From positions 1 through 64,000 of the forward strand of contig CABUNG010000005.1 in NCBI GenBank assembly GCA_902492895.1: DNA of 64,000 nucleotides, written 5' to 3'. The position numbers and the translations under genes were made by a program. The DNA is from an uncultured Oscillospiraceae bacterium (lineage in GTDB: Bacteria > Bacillota > Clostridia > Oscillospirales > Acutalibacteraceae). Below the pieces are notes generated by a model. The model was given only the letters and a program-made list of their open reading frames with translations. It had not been told where the DNA came from and did no database searches. Shown piece after piece: positions 36,901-45,449 of the stretch (the stretch's first letter is position 1; the number at the start of each line of letters is the position of its first letter).

Positions 36901-39265
36901 GGTGGGGGCCAACGTGGCCAAAGGCGGCAACGCCACCAACAAATTCATCGGCGAAATGGCGCTGGCCCGGGTGTATACCCAAGCGCTGTCGGCGGAGGAA
37001 GCGGCCGCGGCCTACACCTTCTTTGACAATGATCCGCAGTATCAGACCATCTACGATAAGATGCTGGTTCTCAAGGCGCTGCTCGACGAAGATCTGACCG
37101 ACGAGCAGACGAGCAAGGCCAATGCCCTGATTGCGCAGGCCGAGGAGCTGATTGTGGATGCGGGCATGACCGAAGCGGAAGCCACGGCGTTTATTGACGA
37201 GGCCACGGCTCTCATCGACGAGGCATCGGCCTCCAATCCCAGCGTCAACTGGAAGACCTTCCAGGATCCCTGCAGCGACTTCTCCCTGATGCATGATCGG
37301 TCGGCCAACTGGCAGAAGGATAAAAACGCCGACATCAACAAGCAGTTCCTGTCTAAAACCGAGAACGAAGACGAATATCTGATCTGGAAAGTCGACGGAT
37401 ATATCCGCTCCTTTGACTTCGCCGCCCTCCAGTATGGAGACTTCGGCAATGTCAAGAAAGAGGTAACCGCCTATGTGTCCGAGGACGGGGAAACCTGGCG
37501 TGAGCTGAATGTGAGCGCCACGACCCCGGTGCCCGATCCGAACTATGCGCCCGGAGTGGCAGTGGCCTGGCTGGATTCCACCGTCTCCCCGAAGATCGAT
37601 GTGGGCGGCGAATTCCAATACCTGAAGATCGTTGTCAAGGCGTTTGACAGCGGTGTCAAATGGAGTGTCTGCGCCGACGATATACGGATCAAGTATTCCG
37701 ACAAAGCGGACGATATCCCGCTGGCGCCCGGCACCTTCGCGGATGAAGTGTCCTTCGACTTCACCGACGACCTGATGAATTTCGACAAGGTATCGTCCAA
37801 GAGCGACAACTGGGAGTCCTTCCCGAATCACTCCGAAAGCGGCCTGAGCGTCATCGGCAAGACCGATGCGGCGCGCGGATGGGTCAGCTACAAGCTGGAC
37901 GGCCAGGCGTACACCGATCTGCAGGTGAATGTGCAGGCGGGCGTCGGCTTCTTCCCGCTGACCGACCTGGAAGTGGAAGCCCGTGCCGCCGGATCCGAAG
38001 CCTGGACGCCTGTGACCATGAAGCTCAGCGTCACGACGCCGGTGAGCGCCAAATTCGAGATCCAGTCCCTGATCCCCGCGGCGGGGCTTCCGGAGAATAC
38101 CGAGGAAATCCGAATCAGCCTGGTGAACGGCATCGCTTGGACGGCTATGCTGGACAGTGTTTCCATGAACATCGGCAGCCTGGTATCCGACACGGAATTT
38201 GTGGATGAGATGGAGGATCTCACCAAAGTGAGCAGTGAGTCAGGCAACTGGCAGCTGAGCAATCCCCATCTGGAATCGGGGCTCAGCGTGGCCGGCCGCA
38301 AAGGGCTCGATTTCGACACCAGCCTCACCTACAAATTTGAAGGCAAGGCCATCACCGGCGCGAAATTCCAGATCCAGTATGCACCCGATTATATCGACAT
38401 CAACCGGGATATGAAAGTGCTGGTCCGCAAGGCCGGCAGCAACGAGTGGACCGAGATGACCTTGGCTCTGTCGGCGCCCTCGACCATTCCCGGGTATGAG
38501 GACGGCGCCTTCCGGACTGCGGAAGTCACGCTGACCGAGGCGATTCCCTCCGATACGGCGGAGATCAAGGTTCAACTGGTCAACGATGTGCTCTGGACCC
38601 TGTTCCTCGACCGGGTCAGCCTGGAACTGGCGGCCTCGTCCGTCGATGACAACCCGAGCGACAATCCGGGCGGCGGAGATGAGGAAAAAACCTACAATTT
38701 CAGCGACGAGATGGAGAGCTTCGACAACATTCACGACCGGTCGGACAATTGGGAGCTGTTCAATCCCCACTCCGAGACCGACCTGTCCGTCATCGGCAAA
38801 ACCGACGGGAAGCGCGGATACATCACCTATATGCGCAGCGGCAGCACCATCGGGGACTTTGCCGTCAATCTGCAGATAGCGCCTCTCTTCTTCAACAAGG
38901 CCTCGCATCTGCTGGTGCAGGTCCGCCTGGCGGGATCCGATAAATGGACGCCCATCGAAGTGAACTGCGCTACTCCGGTGAAAATCAACGGCAGTTTCTC
39001 CACCACGCTGGTCACGCCCGCCGAAGCGCTGCCCGCGGGCGTGGAGGAAGTCCGGATTTATCTCTACAACGATGTAGCCTGGACCTTGATGGTGGACCGT
39101 GTCATGATCGATTATGTGTCGGCCTCCACAGATCCCGGCTCCGATCCCACCGACAACCCGCAGACCGGCGCCTCTGCGGCGATCCCGGCCATTCTGCTCG
39201 CGGGAACGGCTTCCGCGGCCGCCGTGCTGCTGCGGAAACGCCGCCGGACTGAAAAAGAGAGTTAA
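33980..39265 (+). CDS. Giant secreted phosphoesterase/LamG surface protein with NPQTG anchor
   Basis: 1761 residues from the ATG at 33980 (AAAGGTGTGA upstream). Signal peptide (about 1-33). Residues about 130-370 are a beta-rich LamG/DUF1080-like region. Residues about 395-655 are a calcineurin-like phosphoesterase with all metal motifs (SDLHIH, TGDVATTG, TGNHEFE, CHEPL, GHSHRP). About 700-800 is fibronectin III-like, 807-1010 is a LamG domain, and 1015-1090 is a helical spacer. Four related beta modules then start near 1092, 1255, 1405 and 1571. The C-terminus has NPQTG, a hydrophobic helix and RKRRR, a sortase-type signal. It probably acts on an external phosphate ester; the substrate is unknown. 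Confidence 0.85.
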   Translation: MRALRKKALALLSAATLLCMAVAPQLTLPALAAGEYFELPENNANLFINVDQEIELQDVSVVVNGQAVNGKDVEWTCTDNDNVSIANGIMKVSSKGIFSLEVADKNGHTANVNVVTKLKDESEFVLYEEDFADIADGSLPEGWTVVKNDDVTDDPSLQHDTYVATPQVVNGKFVMGNGVVNDKWSYVLLPEFLDDFADYTVDMDFAQTYTAMNVYFYCGLLVRAGRQTAGDVTTLTGGCLSQAWRAAKDNSGLRISNLSTASKVVGPYSNNLGADRDFGATTNWKAAAYDMHMSTSVRGSDVKMDLYRLPDQPHFDGDPFNTCSGYKEDVASPVLQADIGSWNDVPAYGGVGLAAVTSQMTVDAIKVSVPVSMLASNPNYYVPSSEQGGEDEVYDDLKFGVISDLHIHADMETGVDTNLVTMLTKYKNENVDVILITGDVATTGLKEEYDKFLAIWDSVFPDPDAAPVRLALTGNHEFEQAIFGREEVQDVYDKYMAAYGYDTVNQHIKVNGYHFIGLNSEDSPVNGKYTAATADWLREQLDAAVAENPYRPIFVACHEPLPNTTYGSGWGATATQALYDVLKDYPQVVYFAGHSHRPSENERSIYQNLFTAIDVTSMQYVSVEPDVTPSGAYSAQGGLLVTVEGVNKQIVVDRYRIDGDSVKKIKNPWKLSLPLKKSTFAYTEARKDERSAPTFADGAAVQVSDLTVNSLKITFPSASHDDYVQGYTVYIKEKGSGNVVTSKYFVSDFWLDMDNMAAEQSTSISGLLPNMDYIVEVTAVESFGLESDPLTADFTTLPVTTPAPSINRADMLDVDFMKGFEDNSPYRLAYELYGSSNQSKIVASEELGRNVLSANGWINYAITAGMLDKITNSVTMEVAFMLPGEVPKSQCLFGNPEAGGMTIEFTGAGKLQVGAHIAGGWKFVQVPGIEADKWYHLVVTFDGENVKAYLNGALVGTTAAAGTIKHNKAITWLTVGANVAKGGNATNKFIGEMALARVYTQALSAEEAAAAYTFFDNDPQYQTIYDKMLVLKALLDEDLTDEQTSKANALIAQAEELIVDAGMTEAEATAFIDEATALIDEASASNPSVNWKTFQDPCSDFSLMHDRSANWQKDKNADINKQFLSKTENEDEYLIWKVDGYIRSFDFAALQYGDFGNVKKEVTAYVSEDGETWRELNVSATTPVPDPNYAPGVAVAWLDSTVSPKIDVGGEFQYLKIVVKAFDSGVKWSVCADDIRIKYSDKADDIPLAPGTFADEVSFDFTDDLMNFDKVSSKSDNWESFPNHSESGLSVIGKTDAARGWVSYKLDGQAYTDLQVNVQAGVGFFPLTDLEVEARAAGSEAWTPVTMKLSVTTPVSAKFEIQSLIPAAGLPENTEEIRISLVNGIAWTAMLDSVSMNIGSLVSDTEFVDEMEDLTKVSSESGNWQLSNPHLESGLSVAGRKGLDFDTSLTYKFEGKAITGAKFQIQYAPDYIDINRDMKVLVRKAGSNEWTEMTLALSAPSTIPGYEDGAFRTAEVTLTEAIPSDTAEIKVQLVNDVLWTLFLDRVSLELAASSVDDNPSDNPGGGDEEKTYNFSDEMESFDNIHDRSDNWELFNPHSETDLSVIGKTDGKRGYITYMRSGSTIGDFAVNLQIAPLFFNKASHLLVQVRLAGSDKWTPIEVNCATPVKINGSFSTTLVTPAEALPAGVEEVRIYLYNDVAWTLMVDRVMIDYVSASTDPGSDPTDNPQTGASAAIPAILLAGTASAAAVLLRKRRRTEKES
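37255..39120 (+). repeat. Four tandem beta modules in the giant surface protein
   Basis: Modules begin near 37255, 37744, 38195 and 38694. The last three share the pattern D.M...(D/T)....S.NWE..NPH.E..LSV.G followed by AGS..WT and end with a W(T/A).(L/M).D.V segment. The first is more distant. They resemble discoidin- or carbohydrate-binding-like beta sandwiches, but I cannot name the family. Confidence 0.65.
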
Positions 39266-39284
39266 TCCAGTCAAAATCTTACTA

Positions 39285-39370
39285 ATCTCCTCGCTGCGCC
39301 ACAAAATTTCTCACATATAGCCTATGTTTAGCCACAATTAGAGGAGGATGTGCGCAGCGGGGAGGTTAAC
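39285..39370. repeat. Imperfect inverted repeat after the giant surface gene
   Basis: The arms around 39287-39303 (CTCCTCGCTGCGCCACA) and 39351-39367 (TGTGCGCAGCGGGGAGG) are nearly reverse complements, with about 45 nt between them. It may form an RNA structure. Further on lies the terminator at 39409-39453. The rest of 39266-39652 is AT-rich without a gene. Confidence 0.45.
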
Positions 39371-39408
39371 AGGAAATTTAACATTTCTTGTTTTTAACAG
39401 ATCGTACA

Positions 39409-39453
39409 AACAGCACTCGGTGCATTTGGTTTACAAATGTACAGAGTGCTGTT
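39409..39453 (+). terminator. Terminator between the two surface protein genes
   Basis: AACAGCACTC (39409-39418) pairs with GAGTGCTGTT (39444-39453), with an inner stem TGCATTTG/CAAATGTA, followed by AATTTTT. Confidence 0.8.
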
Positions 39454-39652
39454 AATTTTTGAGAATAATTATCCGACTTTTTAGAAAAAACAAAATTGGG
39501 ATAAGCACTCTACAAAATTGGTACATTGTGCACAACCCCCTTCAAATGTTAAACTGAAACCACAGGAACCCCAGATTGATGCCAGCGTTTTTTATGAAAA
39601 ACGCCCGATTCGTCCGACGAGACCATCCTACCAACAAGAGGAGGAAGAATCC

Positions 39653-40531
39653 ATGAAAAAGACTTTGGCATTGGCGACTCTCCTGCTGCTCTCTGCCGCG
39701 CTGCTCCTGTTTCCGGCTGCGGCCGAAAGCAAGACCTTTGTGGATACCCTGGAGGACAACTATCCTTTGGTGCACGAAAAGTCAGACAAAATGCGTTTTG
39801 AGCACAATAAGGACCTGGACAAAACCCTTTATGAAAAATGGGTGGAGACCGGCGCCAGCCCCTCGACCGAGGAGTATGTGATTTACAAGCTGGACGGGGA
39901 TATCACCAGTTTTGCCGTCGACTGCCTGCACGTCAACGGATTGGGCGATGCCAGCACCGATATCGGCGTGGCGCTCTCCAAGGACGGCAAGTCCTGGACG
40001 CCGGCCAAGGTGAAGGTCAGCGATCAGACGTATGATGACGAGATTTATATCAACGAGGAGACCGCCTACTGGATGATGTCCACCGTCTCGAACGACGGAA
40101 CCTGTCCGGCGGGAAATACGTACATCAAGGTCACTATCCTGCCCTTTACTAAGAAGGACAGCGTGCCGTGGAACACGGTGCTGGATACCATCTCGGTGAC
40201 CTACAACGCGCAGGGCGGCGGATCCGCTACGACCGCCGACAACACGACCTCGTCGACCGACAACAAAACCGACGCGCCCGAATCCGGCGTTCCGAGCGAC
40301 TCCACGACGGCGCCCGAATCCAGCGATTCGACCACTACAGATGCGGAGATGACGACCACGACGTCTGAAACCGCATCGGCGGTGGTCACCACGGCGCCCG
40401 AATCCAGTGCACCGCAGGAAGGCGGCGGCTCGGCCCTGCCCTTCATCATCGCCGGCATCGTGGTCGTGGTTCTGGTCGGAGGCGGCGCGGGAGTGTACTT
40501 CTTCCTGAAGAAGAAAAACGCCCATTCGTAA
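39653..40531 (+). CDS. Membrane-anchored surface protein with a single beta module
   Basis: 292 residues from the ATG at 39653 (GAGGAGGAAG upstream). Signal peptide (about 1-24), a beta module (about 25-185), a Thr/Ser/Asp-rich stalk (about 186-255), one transmembrane helix and the tail FFLKKKNAHS. The module (DTLEDNYPLVHEKSDKMRFE and later VALSKDGKSWTPAKVKVS) matches the first of the four C-terminal modules of the upstream giant protein (VSEDGETWRELNVS). It has no LPxTG-type motif. It is a likely partner of the giant protein. Confidence 0.75.
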   Translation: MKKTLALATLLLLSAALLLFPAAAESKTFVDTLEDNYPLVHEKSDKMRFEHNKDLDKTLYEKWVETGASPSTEEYVIYKLDGDITSFAVDCLHVNGLGDASTDIGVALSKDGKSWTPAKVKVSDQTYDDEIYINEETAYWMMSTVSNDGTCPAGNTYIKVTILPFTKKDSVPWNTVLDTISVTYNAQGGGSATTADNTTSSTDNKTDAPESGVPSDSTTAPESSDSTTTDAEMTTTTSETASAVVTTAPESSAPQEGGGSALPFIIAGIVVVVLVGGGAGVYFFLKKKNAHS

Positions 40532-40592
40532 TCACTAGACCGGATCCGGCGGAAAGCCGCCGGATCCGGCTTCCGTAAAAGAGGTGACACCA

Positions 40593-41513
40593 TTGCTCGT
40601 ACCGGGTAAACAATTTGAGTTCGACACCCTGTATCAGGATGATTACAAGGGAAAGTCCCAAAAATTCGGGCCCGTCAATCTCTTCCAGATTGGGGAGCTC
40701 AGCTGTATCAGCGGGTACGAGGTTCCGCCCCACAAGCAGTGGTGCCATGAAATCAGTTATGTCATCAGCGGGCAGGGACTGTTTACCACCAACAACGAGA
40801 CCGAGCTGCTCATTGAAGGGGACATTCATTTTTCGCCCGCAGGCAGCACCCACGCGATTAAAACGGCGAACCATTCGGATCTTCGCTATGGCTACATCGG
40901 GTTTGTATTCAACGAAGATGCCGTGGGGGAAAGCCTGGAACAGCTGCGGGATTTTTATGCAAACACCACCGTGTATAAGGCCTCCGACCGCAGCGATCTT
41001 CTGGTGCCCATATTCCGAAACCTGGATGAACTCTATAATAAGGCGGTCTTTTTCCCGCTGATGGTGGAGAGTTACCTCATGCAGATCCTGATTTCGGTCT
41101 GCCGCTCGTTCACCGCTCCGCCGCTGCAGGTGTATTTTCCGACCGTATCCATGGACACGGTCAGCCGCTCGGTGTATTCGGCCATCAAATACATCGACGA
41201 CAACATTTTTGAAGCACTCAGCGTCCAGGAGATCTCGGATAAAATCGGCTATAACTACTCCTATCTGTCCAATATTTTTAAAAAGAGCACCGGCATCACC
41301 ATTCAGCGCTATATCAGCAACAAGAAAATCCAAAAGGCGATTGAGCTGATGCGCCACGGAAAAATGAGCGTGGTGCAGGTTGCGCAGCGGCTCAATTACG
41401 CCAGTGTACAGTCGTTCAACAAGGCGTTCAAACGAACCATGGGCTGTCCTCCCACCGATTATATGAAGCAATGCGAAGGGGAGGCGGCCGCGCCTGCGGA
41501 AAGAGAGGAATGA
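40593..41513 (+). CDS. AraC-family transcription regulator
   Basis: 306 residues from a TTG at 40593, chosen because AGAGG lies 8 nt upstream; a GTG at 40584 has no room for a ribosome site. N-terminal cupin-like ligand domain (HKQWCHEISYVISGQG, EGDIHFSPAGSTHAI) and two C-terminal HTH motifs (LSVQEISDKIGYNYSYLSNIFKKSTG; SVVQVAQRLNYASVQSFNKAFKR). It ends 3 bp before the transporter locus it probably controls; the ligand is probably a sugar. Confidence 0.9.
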   Translation: MLVPGKQFEFDTLYQDDYKGKSQKFGPVNLFQIGELSCISGYEVPPHKQWCHEISYVISGQGLFTTNNETELLIEGDIHFSPAGSTHAIKTANHSDLRYGYIGFVFNEDAVGESLEQLRDFYANTTVYKASDRSDLLVPIFRNLDELYNKAVFFPLMVESYLMQILISVCRSFTAPPLQVYFPTVSMDTVSRSVYSAIKYIDDNIFEALSVQEISDKIGYNYSYLSNIFKKSTGITIQRYISNKKIQKAIELMRHGKMSVVQVAQRLNYASVQSFNKAFKRTMGCPPTDYMKQCEGEAAAPAEREE

Positions 41514-41516
41514 CCG

Positions 41517-44423
41517 ATGCCCATACGAAAACAAGGTCCGGCGGTGATCAAACGGGCTTTCGGGCTGTTTCTGGCCGCGGCTTTGTGTATGACGGCGGTT
41601 CCCGCCGCATTCGCGGAAGAGGAGCCGGCAACCGAGTCCGCCCCAGCCGGGAAGGCCGCCGCGGTTGAAGGCGACAGCTATTATGCGTATTCACAGCGGT
41701 ATGCGGGGGTCCCCTACGCCGCGGATCCCCTGGTCCTCGAGGCCGGAACGGCGGAACTCAAGAATGGAGCGGAGCGTCTCATCGCCTATGAAGGCAAAGA
41801 GGAAGCGGTCCGCTTAGAAAACGGCGGATCCGCTGTGTGGACCTTCACGGTGCCCGCCGATGCGCGGTACCACCTGGTGCTCCAGTACAGGGCGCTGGAC
41901 GGAAAAGGGCAGAATATCCCCGCGGAGTTTGCGATCGACGGAGAGATCCCGTTTTCCGGGGCGGATTCCGTGACGCTCAAACGGGTGTGGAAGGATGCCA
42001 CCGATATCCGGCAGGATGGCCGGGGAAACGACCTGATTCCGAAGCAGGAGGAAGTCTTCGCCTGGCAGGAGGCCAGCCTGAAGGATCTGACCGCCTATAT
42101 GTCCGAGCCCTTCGCCGTATATCTGGAGGCGGGGACCCACACCATCGAGCTCCGCCTGCCCGAGGACGGCCTCGTTGTCAGCCGCCTGACGTTGGAGGGC
42201 GCGAAGGAGCTGCCTACTTATGCGGAGGCGCTGCGCAGCTATGAGGAACAGGGGCTGCAGCAGGTGGGCGATATCTGTCTCGACTATCAGGCGGAAGCGA
42301 CCACGCTGAAATCCGACCGCACCATCTATCCGGTTTACGACCGGGCCAACGCGTCCACCGTGCCGAACGATCCGGCCCTGATCAAACGCAACATCATCGG
42401 ACAGAGCAACTGGGCGGATTCGGGCATGTGGGTCTCCTATACGATCGACAATGTGCCGAAGGCGGGTCTGTACCGCCTGACGCTAAAATATCGGCAGAAT
42501 ACGCAGCTCGGCATGTCGGTGTTCCGGAACATCTACATCAATGACGAGATTCCGTACGCCGAGATGAAAAACGTCCGGTTCCCGTTTGGATTCGGCTGGC
42601 AAAACCTCACGGTTTCGGATCAGGAAGGAACGCCCTGCCTGGTCTATCTGAAGGAAGGGAAAAACACCGTTTCGCTGGAAGTGACGGTGGGCGGATGGGC
42701 CGAAGTGCTGCAGGCGGTCGGCGATGTGACCGTGGATATGAATACCCTCTATCGCCGGATCATCATCGTCACCAGCACCAATCCCGATCCCTACCGGGAC
42801 TACAGCCTGGAAAAGGAGATCCGGGACCTCCGGGAAACGCTGGAGGAACTGCGTGACCGGCTGAGCCGCCTGGCGGATCAGTTCGACGCGATCAACGGGA
42901 AAAAATCCAGCCAGTCGGAACCCCTTCGACGGGTAGCGGAGCAGCTGGGCGAGTTTGCAAAAAAACCGTCGGTGATTCCCCAGAGGCTGAGCCGGTTCCG
43001 GGAGAATGTGGCCATGATTTCCGAGTGGCTGCTCAGCAACAAACAGCAGCCGCTGGAGCTGGATTATTTTCTGCTTCACGGGGAGACCGCCAAGATCCCT
43101 TCCCCCAAGGGGAATTTCTGGGAGAATCTGGTCTTCGGTTTTAAACAGTTCCTGGCGGCGTTCAGCGACGATTACGATTCGATGGCCGACTGGGATGAAG
43201 GAACGACAGACGTCATCACCGTCTGGACCACCGAAGGCCGGGATCAGGCGCAGATACTCAAGGATCTCATCGGGGACCGCTTCACGCCCGAGACCGGCAT
43301 CCAGGTCAATCTGAACCTGGTGCAGGGGGGGCTGGTGGAGGCCACGTTGTCCGGCAACGGACCGGATGTGGCCATCGGCGTTGCCCGCGGACAGCCGGTC
43401 AACCTGGCCAGCCGCCGGGCGCTGACGGACCTGTCCCGTTTCGAGGGATTCGAGGACGTGATGGCGCGCTTTTCCGACGATGCGGGGCTGCCGTATCGTT
43501 ACCAGGGCGGCACCTATGCCCTGCCGCTGTCCCAGATTTATCTCGTGATGTTCTACCGGACCGATATTTTGGCGGAGCTCGGGATGAATCCGCCGCAGAC
43601 CTGGACCGAGGTGTTCGACGACGCGGCGATCCTGCAGCGCAAAAACATGACGGTGGGCCTGCCGTATACCGCGATCACCGCTTCCGGGGCCATCGATCTG
43701 GGGGTGGGCGCCAAAGACCTCTTCCCCACCCTGCTGATGCAGTACGGAGGCCGGTATTACAACGAGGATCTGACCGCAACTGCCCTGGACAGCACGGAAG
43801 CGCTCGCCGCCTTCAAAACCTGGACCAGTTTTTACACCAAATACGGGTTTGACCTGAGCTACGATTTCAACACCCGTTTCCGTACCGGTGAGATGCCGAT
43901 CGCCATCGCGTCCTATGCCATGTATGGCACCCTGGCCGCGGCGGCGCCCGAAATCCGGGGCCAGTGGGCCATGACCCTGGTCCCTGGTGTGGAAAAAGAG
44001 GACGGCACCATCGACCGCTCCGGCGGAGCGTCGGGATCCGCTGCCGTTCTGTTTAAAAATGCGGAAAACCAGGATGCCTGCTGGGCGTTTCTGGAGTGGC
44101 TCACCCGGACCGACGTGCAGGCGGATCTGGCGAATTCCGTCGAAAGCCTGCTTGGCCCGGCCGCCCGCTCCGCCACGGCCAATCTCGAGGCGTTTGAGCT
44201 GCTGAACTGGAGCCGGGAAGAAGCCCGGGTGATCCGGGAACAGCGGACGTACATCCGGGAAGTCGAGGAACTGCCCGGCAGCTATTTTACCTCCCGGTGC
44301 CTGGACAACGCTTTCCGGGATGTGCTTTACAACAACCGGAACCCCCGCGTGGCGCTTGAGAAGGAAAACGCGACCATCAACCGCGAGCTCGAGCGCAAGC
44401 GCATCGAACTCGGCAACGGATAG
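41517..44423 (+). CDS. Extracellular solute-binding protein fused to carbohydrate-binding-like modules
   Basis: 968 residues. Signal peptide ending near AFA-EE, with no lipobox. Two beta-sandwich modules (about 54-235 and 251-414) look like CBM35/CBM6-type domains (AVWTFTVPADARYHLVLQYRA; DSGMWVSYTIDNVPKAGLYRLTLKYR). A coiled coil covers about 428-475, and a family-1 type solute-binding domain covers about 558-960 (VITVWTTEGRDQAQILKDLI, YRTDILAELGMNPPQTWTEVF, WAFLEWLTRTDVQADLANS). Normal solute-binding proteins have about 430 residues. It lies 35 bp before its permease gene. Confidence 0.82.
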   Translation: MPIRKQGPAVIKRAFGLFLAAALCMTAVPAAFAEEEPATESAPAGKAAAVEGDSYYAYSQRYAGVPYAADPLVLEAGTAELKNGAERLIAYEGKEEAVRLENGGSAVWTFTVPADARYHLVLQYRALDGKGQNIPAEFAIDGEIPFSGADSVTLKRVWKDATDIRQDGRGNDLIPKQEEVFAWQEASLKDLTAYMSEPFAVYLEAGTHTIELRLPEDGLVVSRLTLEGAKELPTYAEALRSYEEQGLQQVGDICLDYQAEATTLKSDRTIYPVYDRANASTVPNDPALIKRNIIGQSNWADSGMWVSYTIDNVPKAGLYRLTLKYRQNTQLGMSVFRNIYINDEIPYAEMKNVRFPFGFGWQNLTVSDQEGTPCLVYLKEGKNTVSLEVTVGGWAEVLQAVGDVTVDMNTLYRRIIIVTSTNPDPYRDYSLEKEIRDLRETLEELRDRLSRLADQFDAINGKKSSQSEPLRRVAEQLGEFAKKPSVIPQRLSRFRENVAMISEWLLSNKQQPLELDYFLLHGETAKIPSPKGNFWENLVFGFKQFLAAFSDDYDSMADWDEGTTDVITVWTTEGRDQAQILKDLIGDRFTPETGIQVNLNLVQGGLVEATLSGNGPDVAIGVARGQPVNLASRRALTDLSRFEGFEDVMARFSDDAGLPYRYQGGTYALPLSQIYLVMFYRTDILAELGMNPPQTWTEVFDDAAILQRKNMTVGLPYTAITASGAIDLGVGAKDLFPTLLMQYGGRYYNEDLTATALDSTEALAAFKTWTSFYTKYGFDLSYDFNTRFRTGEMPIAIASYAMYGTLAAAAPEIRGQWAMTLVPGVEKEDGTIDRSGGASGSAAVLFKNAENQDACWAFLEWLTRTDVQADLANSVESLLGPAARSATANLEAFELLNWSREEARVIREQRTYIREVEELPGSYFTSRCLDNAFRDVLYNNRNPRVALEKENATINRELERKRIELGNG

Positions 44424-44458
44424 GGTTCCGATCTAACCGCGAAAGGGCGTGAATCACC

Positions 44459-45379
44459 ATGCTGAAACTGCAGCGCCGTCCCAAGGAAAAGCTGTCCAAG
44501 CGCCTTAAGGAAAGCCGCGTCCCCTATCTTCTGATGGCGCCGTATATGATCCTGTTCATTCTGCTGACGGTCATTCCGGTGGGAGCGTCCATCGCGCTGA
44601 GCTTTACCTATTTCAATCTGCTGGAAGCGCCCAATTTCGTGGGACTGATGAATTATGCGCGGATGTTCTTGGACGACGAAGTGTTCCTCAAGGTGCTGAA
44701 AAACACCCTGCTGTTCGCGTTCATCACCGGCCCTGTCAGCTACCTCGTCTCCTTCTTCTGCGCGTGGCTGATCAACGAATTCGGGCCCAGACTCCGGTCG
44801 GTGTTTACCCTGGCGTTTTATTTTCCCGTGCTGTCGGGCAATCTGTACGTGATCTGGAATTACCTTTTTTCCGGAGACCAGTACGGCATCATCAACAGCA
44901 CCCTGCTGAATCTCGGCGTCCTGCAGGACCCCGTTCAGTGGCTCAGCGACCCCAAGACCATGCTGGGCGCGCTGGTGGTGGTGCAGCTCTGGTCCAGTTT
45001 CGGCGTCGGATTCCTCACCTTTATCGCCGGATTCCAGGGGATGGATAAGAGTCTGGCCGAGGCCGCGGGGATCGACGGCGTAAAAAACCGCTGGCAGGAG
45101 CTGTGGTATGTGACGCTGCCCTCCATGGCGCCCCAGCTGATGTTCAGCGCTGTGATGCAGATCTCTGCCTCCTTCAGCGTGGGCGGCCTGGTCCAGTCTC
45201 TGGCCGGATTCCCCACCACGCAGTACAGCGCCGATACCCTGATTACCTACATGCTGGACGTGGGGTTGGTGCGGTATGAAATGGGATACGCGTCCGCTAT
45301 TGCGGTGTTCCTGTTCCTCATGATGCTGTTCTGCAACTTCGTCGTCACCCATCTGCTCCGCCGCTTCAGCGCGGAATAA
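44459..45379 (+). CDS. Carbohydrate ABC transporter permease, first pair, MalF-like
   Basis: 306 residues with six hydrophobic segments. The EAA loop that contacts the ATPase is EAAGIDGVKNRWQELWYVTLP. It begins with a basic segment then VPYLLMAPYMILFILLTVIP, typical of UgpA/MalF-type permeases. AAAGGGCGTGA stands before the ATG. It pairs with the next gene. Confidence 0.93.
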   Translation: MLKLQRRPKEKLSKRLKESRVPYLLMAPYMILFILLTVIPVGASIALSFTYFNLLEAPNFVGLMNYARMFLDDEVFLKVLKNTLLFAFITGPVSYLVSFFCAWLINEFGPRLRSVFTLAFYFPVLSGNLYVIWNYLFSGDQYGIINSTLLNLGVLQDPVQWLSDPKTMLGALVVVQLWSSFGVGFLTFIAGFQGMDKSLAEAAGIDGVKNRWQELWYVTLPSMAPQLMFSAVMQISASFSVGGLVQSLAGFPTTQYSADTLITYMLDVGLVRYEMGYASAIAVFLFLMMLFCNFVVTHLLRRFSAE

Positions 45380-45449
45380 GGCGCGCACCGGCTCCGGAGC
45401 GGGCCGAAAAAAGCGGTGTCAACCGCTCGGAAAGGCGTGAAAAAGAGCT

